Below are positions 33,801-43,341 of a stretch of 64,000 nt of DNA, one piece after another. The stretch is from Scolanthus callimorphus (lineage: Eukaryota > Cnidaria > Anthozoa > Actiniaria > Edwardsiidae). The stretch spans positions 24,995,204 through 25,059,203 of the forward strand of contig CM066919.1 of the NCBI GenBank assembly GCA_033964015.1, read 5' to 3'. A program made the position numbers and the translations under genes. Every line of letters begins with the position of its first letter. Position 1 is the stretch's first letter. The notes beneath the pieces were generated by a model. The model searched no databases and was not told the DNA's origin. It saw only the letters and a list, made by a program, of their open reading frames with translations.

Positions 33801-36800
33801 AATTCAGGCTACCAAAAAGTGTGATTTGCTTGATTTGCAAGAACGGACCTCTAACAAGTACCCATCTGGAAAAAAATGCAAGTTTTCGAACTATTTTACC
33901 CCGGCTAAAAGGTTCCAGAGGCAAACCTAAAAAGGACGACGAGCACCCCGCCCCCCAAAAAGGGGAGTCCCCCAGGATGTAGCGTGTTGTTGAGGCGTGG
34001 TTTGCAAGATAAATCCTTGTTTCTATTTACCGCTCTGTCGCCCAGGTATCGGGCACTCAAGTAGTCAGTATCGGTTCGCAGATGGAATGCTTCTTAAATG
34101 GGTCAATCAACACCTTTCCTCTCCCCACTAACAAATGCACTAACCTTATGTTATGCTTGTAAATGTGTTTTCTGACTTCATGTTCAGCCCGTGTGGTGTA
34201 ATGCTTGTTGTGCTTGGCTTTGTATTTGTGGTACAATTTATTGAGCTGCTTGTCTCTCGCATGATGAAAGTGCATGAACTCCGCCATAGGGTTGACCACG
34301 TAGTCATGGGCTTTGATCTCACGGGCTTTTTTGCCACATAGGGATTCTGGGGATAGAGGAAAGAGAAAAAAGGCAAATTTAATATCAGTGTTTTTGTGCA
34401 GCCCGCGACTTGTTGTTTCGTAAAAATAATCTCGCAAAAAACACACACACACACACACACACTCCCCTGCTAACAGGGTAGACTAAAATGTCTTGCAAAC
34501 GCCTGCAAATCACAAGATAATGATTTAGTGCAATGAAGTATTAGAGAACCATGGACTTGCTGACACTATCAGCTTGGTGTTGTGAAATTAATTATTTTTA
34601 CTAAAATGAGTCCTGCAGGAGAGGGCATCAGGAAAGAGTCGTTTTCGCCAATGCCTACCCGTGCGTGACGTGGGGGACCTGTGTTGCTAGGTAGTCAGCG
34701 TCGTCCCCAGATAGAGCAGATTTCGTATGACTGTGAAAAGTTCCGCGACAAAGTTGTACCGCTCCGCGACCGTGACCGCGACTAAGTGATTTCATTCGGT
34801 ATCTACAGCAGGCCAGGTTCGGTACCGCCACCGCGACAGTACCGCGCCGTGTCACGGCACTTTTCACAGTCATACGAAATCTGCTCTAGTCTGCGAGCCG
34901 ACACCACTAGCGGGCCCAGAGGGAAGTACCGGGATTTTGTTGTTGAAACATTTCCCGTACATTTGCTGTATTTTAGTAATGCTAAAGAAGGAGCTCTTAA
35001 CTTTGCGCTCCATGCCTTTTGTAAAGGCTAACCATCCAATGTTCCTGCTTAACCTGCTTCGCTCGCTCGCACTCTCCCCTCCTTTGCGCCTCCTCGCGCG
35101 CCATGGACTTCCCCTCACCTCCCCATTTTCCTCTTTCTCTAGGGGAAGGTGAAGGGAGGACCCTCGCGCGTGAGGGTGCCATTACGCTTGCTACGCAGTC
35201 CAGATAGTCTTTATATTTCTACTCACTCTCAGGAAGCTCAAACACCGTGTTATTCATAGTCCAGGCGTCAAACGTGACGTAATCTAGTACATAGTGATCA
35301 TAGTGTGACGTCAGAAGATCATCATAGCCAATCATCTCAAAGCGCAAGGGGCGATGGGGTTTATGGGTAGTGACGTAAAGGATGTACGTGTTGGTCTTGT
35401 TCAACTCTTTGTACTTTCTTTCGAATTTGTAGCAAGGGTGACCACGGTGGGTTTCTATGCCAACCATCTGTAAAGAAATAGTAATTTGTGTCTCTGCTTT
35501 CTGGACAACATACGTGAACATATAGTAATTTTTTTTGAAGTTAAAAATCAAAAGGGGAATTTTCGTTGCTTTTGAATTTTGCGCATGCGCAACCCGATGC
35601 TGATCAAAATGAGTGCATTTACATGGTTTGTCACCAACAGAAATGCTAATTATACAAATTGATGCCTTATAAGCATGGCGCAAACCAACAATTGACGTTT
35701 CACAGAAAATACTAGTATGAGTTACTCAAAAGAGTCAACTACATGTGTCCCACATGGACAATATCCTAGCTTATTGGTACTATAAATACTTTAAGGGACG
35801 TATGGTTAGCGTTAATTGCTCACTACTCGTACAAGGGGCGTCTATCTATATGGTCTGGTGGCCAGGCGTTCCCTCACCCTTAGGTATGGGCCGCTAATGA
35901 GCAATTCAACGCCTGGGATAGCGACTGTCAGGGCCGAAATCTCTGGCGTGGGCGTAAGAACCGTTAGTACCCACGGTCGCCATACGACGCTCCAGCACTC
36001 TGTCTGGAAGTATGGTCCTAGTTTTTTTTTCTAAATCCAGTATTTTAGTGAATGCTATTTAGTAATATCTCTGTAAATATCTAATAAATTCTGTAATTTC
36101 TATGCACCTGACTGATATGAATAATTTTGGAAATACTGAACACATATAATGTACAAAACTCTACCTGCGATGGTGCGATCAGAGGTTTCTTTCTGTCAAT
36201 CGGTTCTTAGCTAGCAAAGTTGTTCGCATTTCTGTTTCTTTTTGCGCCAGAGTATAAACAAAAACATGCGGAATACCAAACACGAGAACTTTGCTTGCTA
36301 ATAAAGAAAAAAACACGTCTAATATCATCTCGTAGGACAAGAAAACCCTATTTCCAGTTCATTTTGCTTTCAAATTTATTGCAAAAATCACTTCAATTTA
36401 CGCGCAAATAGAAAAATAGTGAATCTACTGTGGGCTCCGCCGCACGTGATGATTTTAATTTAGTTTAGAAACTGTTTAAAGCAGACCGTACCTTGAATTC
36501 AGTCAAATTTGTCGGCACGACGGTCTGACCGGCCCGGGGGAGCCATTTGGGCAGTGGCTTATACCAGCAGCTCATAAAATCTTGTTCAGATGGTTTGGCG
36601 TCCGAATGCATGGGGACGATTTTAAACATCATTCCATGTTTGCCAAGATCTCCACGCTGAATGGTCTTGTCCATACCTGCAGTTCGAGATAATGGCACGA
36701 TAATTTTACACAGTGAGGCAGCTTGAAACTCTCTCCAGAATCAGAAATTTGACACCGCAAATATCTAACAGAAATATCTATGCAGAAACCGAAAACTTCC

Positions 36801-37794
36801 ACCCCCTTCCCCTTACACGGAATCAGTCGGCTAACTGCAAGCATTAGGTATCAAAGCACCGCATTGTACACGACTTTAAAATTTTAGCTTTTGGGTTTGT
36901 AACAGAAAGACACAAAAAAAAAAACGATGACGCAAATCAGTTTTAACTGCATCCCTGCAAATTAGCACCAGAGTGTATCAGAAACAGGTTCATTCTTCCG
37001 TCACTAAAGTCAGAATGGGAATACCTTGTGAAACTCTATGAAGTAGATTTTGTACAACTGTGACTGTGGAATGTCGTGGCGCTCGGTACGCCATCTTGGT
37101 GCATGTCACAAACAAATCCTCTCTCGTCCTTGGTAATTGATCACACAGGTAGCCCGTCGCAAAGAAACAGAAGTTGAGAGAACTGAACTATGAACTTTTA
37201 AAATGGTCAGTACAGAGCGCCACCGCATGGCATTTCCGACTGAACGTTTCAAACAACAAGTCAGTGGCTGTTTTGCTATCTAAGGTAATCATGTTCTAGA
37301 GAGAGAGGGAGAAAGGGAAAACGGGACTGACTATGGAAATGTAAGTGATCGCATAAAAATAGACATTTGCTGAAATTAGTGATTCAGGAGCACACTATAT
37401 TGCAGGTACCATACCGCCTACCGGAAGTAAAGACTCACTGTAATAATTTGCAGATACTATAACGCTTACCGGAAGTAGACTCACCGTAATAATAATCTAT
37501 CCTACTCTTATTAACATCCCCAGCAAACCATGCCTCGAACGGCTCTACTATGTCGTCATATGGCAGGCTAAGTAGTCCTGTTGCATGATATCTCCGGGGG
37601 AATATCTTGTCGTATTTTATATCGTAATCTCCTACAATGTCACGCTTGTGTGCGCCTGATGGTTGGTCCTTCGTGCCGGATAACTTCGCATGAGCGATTA
37701 GTAGAACGCCAATAGCGATACACGTTAAAGATATTGTATTCCTTAGGCAGAAAGACTTGTTTCCCATCATGGTAGTAAAATAATGTCGCCTCAC
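30813..37794 (-). CDS. Protease gene D: papain-family (C1A) cysteine protease of the 26/29-kDa / CfaD type
   Basis: Nine exons on the minus strand: 37794-37485, 36676-36492, 35467-35227, 34346-34145, 33504-33305, 32768-32677, 32400-32242, 31700-31505, 31096-30813. Phases join, giving 622 residues. Order: hydrophobic N-terminus (about residues 19-36), N-terminal family domain ([17 protein letters not shown]), I29-like prodomain (VRKHIYKHNIRFINSKN), then the C1A protease. Cys about 394 (CGSCWTFSA), His about 534 (DHAVLTIGYG), Asn about 554 (KNSWGHLWG), Gln 388. Exons 3, 6, 7 and 8 (241, 92, 159, 196 nt) match gene C exactly in length, though C lies in the opposite orientation. Start choice: the first Met is used. 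A Met-Met pair at residues 9-10 is a possible alternative. A 9-bp-duplication MITE follows the stop. Confidence 0.87.
31334..31495. mobile_element. MITE, CATTCTCGTACCCAGAG family, 10 bp from exon 8 donor of gene D
   Basis: It begins CATTCTCATACTCTGAGC, contains CCCCCGGCTCGTCAC, TTTTGAACGTTGGGG, ATCAAATCTCGCGCATGCG and ends GGGGAGCTCTGCCCGAGATG. The right edge is about ten bases from the exon 8 / intron 8 boundary (31505), so it almost touches the splice donor. Confidence 0.65.
33657..33732. repeat. Short inverted repeat, intron 4 of gene D
   Basis: CCGCACTGTCACGTAACAC pairs with GTGTTACGTGACAGTGCGG across a ~35-bp loop. A second weaker pair, ACGTATTTTCCCT and AGGGAAAATACGT, lies just to the right at about 33747-33796. 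Confidence 0.7.
33800..33976 (+). repeat. Fragment of a CGACGAGCACCCC-ended repeat
   Basis: The blocks GTGTGATTTGCTTG, AAGTACCCATCTGG, CAAGTTTTCGAA, GACGACGAGCACCCCG and GGGGAGTCCCCCAGG recur in the same order at about 39150-39305. The GACGAGCACCCC block is shared with the right side of the element at 42150-42576. Confidence 0.55.
34440..34462. repeat. (AC)n microsatellite, intron 3 of gene D
   Basis: About eleven AC units, followed by TCCCC. Confidence 0.9.
34712..34888. mobile_element. MITE in intron 3 of gene D (GTATGACTGTGAAAAGT ends)
   Basis: It begins TAGAGCAGATTTCGTATGAC and ends GTCATACGAAATCTGCTCTA, an inverted pair of about 30 bp counting the following GTGAAAAGT. It is the same family as 7539-7714. 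CCGCGACAAAGTTGT lies at the left here and as its complement at the right there, so the copies are inverted on the + strand but parallel relative to gene sense. Confidence 0.85.
35738..36030 (+). repeat. Second copy of the 'GGTCGCCATACG' repeat, intron 2 of gene D
   Basis: It matches 18241-18510 through GTCCCACATGGA, GACTGTCAGGGC, GAAATCTCTGGCGTGG, CGTAAGAACCGT, CGGTCGCCATACGA and AGTATGGTCCT. The ~60-bp core around GGCGTGG...CGCCATACGA is the best-conserved part. Confidence 0.6.
37401..37495. repeat. ~48-bp tandem duplication covering the exon 1 donor of gene D
   Basis: TGCAGGTACCATACCGCC...CCGGAAGTA...GACTCACTGTAATAAT at 37401 is followed by TGCAGATACTATAACGC...CCGGAAGTA...GACTCACCGTAATAAT at 37449. 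The functional donor is in the right-hand copy (37484/37483). The left-hand copy carries a second GTGAGT on the minus strand. Confidence 0.65.
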
Positions 37795-40700
37795 TACTCC
37801 ATTGTTAACTTAATATACACGAGCTTGCAGATCGGTCGACGATGACGATGAAGCCATTTCCAAGTTACTGAAGGCACTTTCAAGCTCGCCTGCCTGCTGC
37901 TGTCATTTTGACTGACCAAACATTCTAGGGCTTTAAAGAAGAAATTAACTATCGATCCTTTCGAGGATAAGTTTCTTTTGCTTGATGATCCCCCAATATG
38001 ACTACAATTAACGACATTTTTAACCGAAATTATGCAAAACCCACCAGCAGTGCATGTTTTGAATTTTCACTCGTTTCACGCCTTGACCAAGGACAGGTAC
38101 ACTAACCTTTCAAGCAGATTTGAATTCTCCAAAGAATTAAACATCGGACGATGAGCATATACTATTGGTAGGTTTTGCTGTGATATTTTCTGAATTTCAA
38201 TCCATGATGGATTATAAAGATGATAAAAACCGGATGTCCCATGGAGCACGGCCAAAAGCTAGAAATGTTATTATAAAATATTCATGTTAAAAAATTTTGT
38301 TGTCGAAAAAACTACCAGTGCGTGTAATCTGGACTAGGAATCCTCTAGATTATGGGGCCACCAACGTATTCGCCGTTTTAACAGTCAAGGAAAAAAAATT
38401 AACATTAAAAGAAAAAAAAAAACCGCCATAGGAACAAAATCCAAGCACTTGCATTTGCCGCTTTTTAAAACAATTTGGACGTCGAGTTCGTTATACGAAG
38501 TCCTAGATTCTAGGTCTGCCAAATATGAACGGCCTACAACCATGTTGGAACACTCACGCATTTGCGCGAGGACATGATAGCTTGGAGTATTCCCGTCCTA
38601 TTTTATATCTGTTACTCCCCTATGGAGGATCCTGCTGGATTTTTCACAGGCCGGGGTCTTTTGTGTTTGGAATTTTCACTGGAGGTCGTTTTTGATCCTC
38701 GAATTTCCAGAGGCCCTTTTTATCTCAGAATTTCCTCAGGGTATTCATTTGCAATTTTGAAATTTCTTGAAGGTTGCAACAAGGAGCCTGAAAATTCCAC
38801 AGGGGAAGAGCAAGTTTGGAACGTTCATCGATAGGGTGTGGTACGGCTTTTTGTAGCCAAATATCCACACGTCACACTTAATTTACACGTCGGCATTCGC
38901 AATAAGAGCCATAAAGCATAAAGACGCTTGTATTGTTTATTTCTTATTTGATAGCATATAAGTTACCTTATGATACACTTTTCTAAATTCTTCTCCAGCT
39001 TGTCGGATTATTGTTACAATCTTACAATGATGACGCAAATCATGCTTGTGTTATTGACTGATAGTCTACGTCATGCAGCAACTTGTCGGGCTGATTTCTT
39101 GTAATCTTTTCTTGTAACCTTAGGTACAAAAAAGGGCGTGGCTTAGTTGATTTTGACCAAGTGTGATTGATAAAACCATTGTTTCTTGGTTTGCTAGAAC
39201 AGACCCCTAAGAGGTACCTATCTGAGAAATTTGTCAAGTTTTCGAATTTGACCCACTAAAAGCTACGACGAGCACTCCCGCCAAAAATGGGGGAGTCCCC
39301 CGGGGGATTTTTCTTCTGTAAATCAAACCCTCACGGCTATCATTGCAATGGGCCCGACCAGTCGCAGAGCATATATCAGCCTTTACTCTACCGTTTTAAT
39401 AATATAATATGCACCCAATTCTAATTTACCTCAAATAAAAGTGAAATGAAAAATACAATGATATGAAAGTAGACAAAATTAAACGAAACTAGCATAATAA
39501 ACCCGTCTATAGGTCCAATAACAAACACTGTCTCCAAACAGTATATCATTCTATGCAGATTTGCAAAAGAATGGCAAATAAATTTTTCAGCTATATTTAA
39601 TGCTGTAGTTGCATATTTTGTTTTACCTATTTACTTCCAAGATGTGATCATTTTTGATGATAAAAATTTGATAATCAGCACCAAGATTTGATATTAATAT
39701 GTGATAACAAAAGATACAAAAATAATTCCTCTTCAATTTATAAATTGATGTTGCTGTTTAAAGTTACAAATAAAAAGGGCGGGAAAAAGACGACTGCACC
39801 CTGAGCTAATTTCTCAGTGTATCTTCACGATTGTTGGACTGTAAAGGGTTTCATAGCAGATCTTGCAAGTAAATCGTTGAAGGGACGAGCTCGGCGCGTT
39901 TCTATCAAATGGAGGTTGGATATCCGTGGAAGGCAACGATCCGTATTCGGTCAGCGAATTCCTGAAAGAAGAGAAATTTGGAAAATGGCACACACTGTCC
40001 TCTCAGAAGGCGCGGAAAAACTAGGCTTTTCTAAGACGACGGCACTCCCACATTTTAAAGGGGCACTCGCACGCTTAATTTTCGTACAACCTGTCAAAAA
40101 ATATGTTCTAATCACCAAAAATACATTTAAGTCTTACCGGGAATAACCAAAATGACATTCTAGGCTTGTTAAATGACCTTTTAACTGTTCAATACAATCT
40201 ATAGTGTTTTTAGCTATTACCAAGAGGATGGAATTGGATTGCGATTTGAATCATTGCTTGTCAGGCAAGCGTGCGAAAGGCTGTATTTCTGCAGTATGGT
40301 GGTATAAATTGACGCTGGCGCTCTCAGGTGCATGACGGGTAATCAGGGTAAGATTCAGAATCGTAGGGGAAATGAAAGCTGAAAGTCATCACTCAGAAGT
40401 CTAGCCTGCGAACCGGCCCTCCAGTGGTTTTTTTCGCCGGGATATTTGATGAGCGCGCGGGATATATAACACTGCAGAGCCGGCTCGAAGGCTAAATCTT
40501 AGCCTTTCTTCAATCCATCACTAAAAATTACCAAGGATTGTTAAAAAAATAACTTTTATACTAGCAATTCGTCAGAAGGAGCACCTGAAATTGATGAAAT
40601 TAAATGATGGCGTAACTTCTTTGCATGGTGTGTGTGTGTGTGTTGGGGGGGGGGGGGGGGTATACTTACCCTATTTTCAATGACATAGGCCACAGGTCTT

Positions 40701-41039
40701 GGCGCACCTCCTGTAGTAGAATTTCCTTATACGGTAGGATGTTGTAACGCACTTAGTTTTGGCAGCATTAAATTGTTTGCAGGTATGAGGGCTCGCATCG
40801 ACGCACCCTGGACCAAGAAATAACATCGTTAGGCCCAGAAAGAGCTGCATTCTGATTGGCTATTTGTAGTACTGATTAGCTGATTTATAGGGGATTGAAG
40901 TTCCAGAAGTTCCCCCCGACGTTCCCTGGAAATTCCACTCAGACCCCTTCCCCTGAATATATTTTTTACTTTTTGAGTCAAAATACCCTTGAAAGCGTAT
41001 GTTTTCCATGCTCTTATTCTTGGATCATTCCTTTGGGAA
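37795..41039. other. Intergenic, upstream of gene D; no gene recognised
   Basis: AT-rich with long A runs near 38390-38420. About 38610-38800 holds degenerate copies of a 'GGAATTTCCA..GGGG' motif related to the minisatellite element at 58138-58481. The same motif appears at about 40893-40985. A repeat fragment lies at 39150-39305. A GT run followed by ~18 G lies at 40629-40660. The longest open frame (39817-40146) has no recognisable content. Confidence 0.45.
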
Positions 41040-41293
41040 TAGAGCGGTTTTCACATGACTGTCGTGAAAACAATTGCAATTGAGCAATCAGAATCGAGCC
41101 AATCAGAATCGAGCACGACTTACTCCTAAATGGCTTTTTTCTCAGCCAATTGCAAGCCGAACCAATTACTAAGTAATTACACAATTGTATTTACTACAGA
41201 ATTTGATTGGCTGAGAAAAACGAGTAGCCAATGAGAACGCAAAGCAATCGCAATTACATAACAAGTCTTGACAGACATGTGAAATCCGCTCTA
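41040..41293. mobile_element. MITE, TAGAGCGGTTTTCACATG family
   Basis: It begins TAGAGCGGTTTTCACATGAC and ends ACATGTGAAATCCGCTCTA. Internally it matches the reverse complement of 20285-20537 (CCAATTGCAAGCCGAACC, CAAAGCAATCGCAATTAC). Its length is about 254 bp. Confidence 0.8.
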
Positions 41294-41430
41294 AAATAAC
41301 AAATGCGCGGCAGTCATATTGGTGCCCTGAACAATTGGAGCAAATGAACTTTCTCTTTTGTTCTGTACCATCAGCATGGCCGCCAGTGATGTCACATGCA
41401 ATCCAAGAATAGCCTGAACACCAACTGAAA

Positions 41431-41898
41431 GAGATTTTATCCCCCCTCCCCTTCTGGAAACGCCAAGCTCCGGACGTAACCAAGGGAATTTCAATTCCAA
41501 CAGACCTCTGCTCAAGAAATTTTTGTGGGGAGCTCTGCTTTTAGGCAGTGCTTGAATCGTCCATTTATTACAAGAGATTTTAATATCCCCCTCCCCTTCT
41601 GGAAACTCCAAGCTCCGGACGTAACCAAGGGAATTTCAATCCCTTCCAAGGGAATTTCAATTCCAACAGACCTCTGCTCGAGAATTTTTTTTGGGGAGCT
41701 CTGCTTTTAGGCAGTGCTTGAATCGTCCATTTATTACAAGAGATATTATCCCCTCCCCTTCTGGAAACTCCAAGCTCCGGACGTAACCAAGGGAATTTCA
41801 ATCCCTTCAAAGGGAATTTCAATTCCAACAGACCTCTGCTCGAGAATTTTTTTGGGGGAGCTCTGCTTTTAGGCAGTGCTTGAATCGTCCATTTATTA
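41431..41898 (+). repeat. Three tandem copies of a 143-166-bp unit
   Basis: Units start GAGATTTTAT or GAGATATTAT at 41431, 41574 and 41740. Each has CCCCTTCTGGAAAC, CAAGCTCCGGACGTAACC, AGACCTCTGCTC, GGGGAGCTCTGCTTTTAGG and GCTTGAATCGTCCATTTATT. Units 2 and 3 also carry an internal duplication of AAGGGAATTTCAAT. A long minus-strand frame through this array is a by-product of the repeat. Confidence 0.88.
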
Positions 41899-42149
41899 CT
41901 TACTGCCGCAATCACTCATGTCACGTCTCAGAGCCGGTACTCCGCTCCAACAGCACCCAAATATGGCTCTTCTTCCAAACCTTGCACGGCACGATGCTTC
42001 GGGACTTCTTGGCTCTGAAAGAATGGTAGAGCAAATCGATTCATAGTTCCGATCAAACAATGAAGCCTTTTCACGCTATCTGGAGATACCAATCAGAGTT
42101 GGAAAGATTCTCCCACGGGGACTGATCGTGTCCCACAAACAGTATTTCA

Positions 42150-42576
42150 GGCCCGGGGGGGGGGGGGGGGGGGGGGGGGCTCTCCCAAGTAAGAGTGATA
42201 GGGGTGCTCGTCGGGACATCGGAAAATATACCCTAAAAATACCAGGACATAAAAAATCTACCCCCTAAAAAATACCTTATAAAACAAAATGACCCCTAAA
42301 AAATACCAACAATAAAACTATTTTGTTATTGTTTATTGTTTCTCATCCAGCATATCCCTTGCTTTTAGAGCTATAAATGAAATAAAGAAAGCCAGAAAAC
42401 GTTTGCTTGGTTTGTGACCATTTATTCATTTGCGTACCCCCTAAAAAATACCATTTATTAGTGAAAGCTACAATGTTTCTCCAATACCCCCTAAAAAATA
42501 CCTGAGAGTCGATTTTGACCCCTAAAAAATACGACGAGCACCCCTATCAGGTCGACATGTGAAGAACCCCCCCGGG
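42150..42576. mobile_element. G-tract-ended MITE carrying CCCCTAAAAAATACC minisatellite
   Basis: It begins GGCCC followed by a ~27-G run, then ATAGGGGTGCTCGTCG. It ends CGACGAGCACCCCTAT, a spacer and CCCCCCCGGG. Between the ends the motif ACCCCCTAAAAAATACC occurs about six times. A second copy with the same architecture lies at 53476-53862. Confidence 0.75.
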
Positions 42577-43341
42577 ATTTCAGGACTTCCGAAATCAGTC
42601 CGATTTGCAGAACTTTTTTGCCTTTTATGACAGTATAAACTGAGATGATCCGAAGATAGAGATATCTGGTAAACCTTAGCGGGATCGGAATATTTTTGGA
42701 GTTTTTTTAAGGAAAACCTGGTTTGTTTGTGGGACATAACAACAGTAACTAAGGCTTTGAATGACAGGTCGGAACTATGAATTGTATCAAGGTTTGGGTA
42801 AAAAAGGTCCATTTAAATTTATCACGTAATGTTCCGGACTTTCTTACGGTTATGCACGAATAAAGCACACTTCCCCGGTCATACTTAATGGACTAAATGC
42901 TAGTGAGTACAAAGTATAAAAAACTCTGACTGCATATCGAGATTCGTGATACGGCAAACCCTGATTAGAATTTTCGCTAAACCTTTATTTATCGTTTAAT
43001 TGTTGACTGGTTACACGCCGGGCTGGCAATTCATCAAATTTGATCACTTCGGCGCCGGAACAATAAATCTCCGAGAGTTTTCATCCACGTGCAGCCAAAC
43101 TTCACATATCAGTAGTTCACTCCTGAGTTCACCCAATTTTCTAGGTAGCTATGGTTTTCCATTTTTCAAATTAACGACTTTTGTCGGGAAAATGACGTCA
43201 TCAAAATGTTCGCTGTGGTGGTAGCTAGTTCTAGGCGTTCTGATTGGGTTCCCTGTGGTATAGCATTGGCCGAGTGGAAGCGTGGGGTTCTGGCTCGGGT
43301 GACGCCACATCTCATATTCAAACTAGTATGTCTATACTTAC

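Noticed and set aside
39817..40146. 109-codon ORF upstream of gene D
   Set aside because: No recognisable motif, no splice context, and composition like its intergenic flanks.
41291..41915. Long minus-strand ORFs with a repeated peptide block
   Set aside because: They are the translation of the three-copy DNA tandem repeat at 41431-41898. No start context or splice structure was seen.
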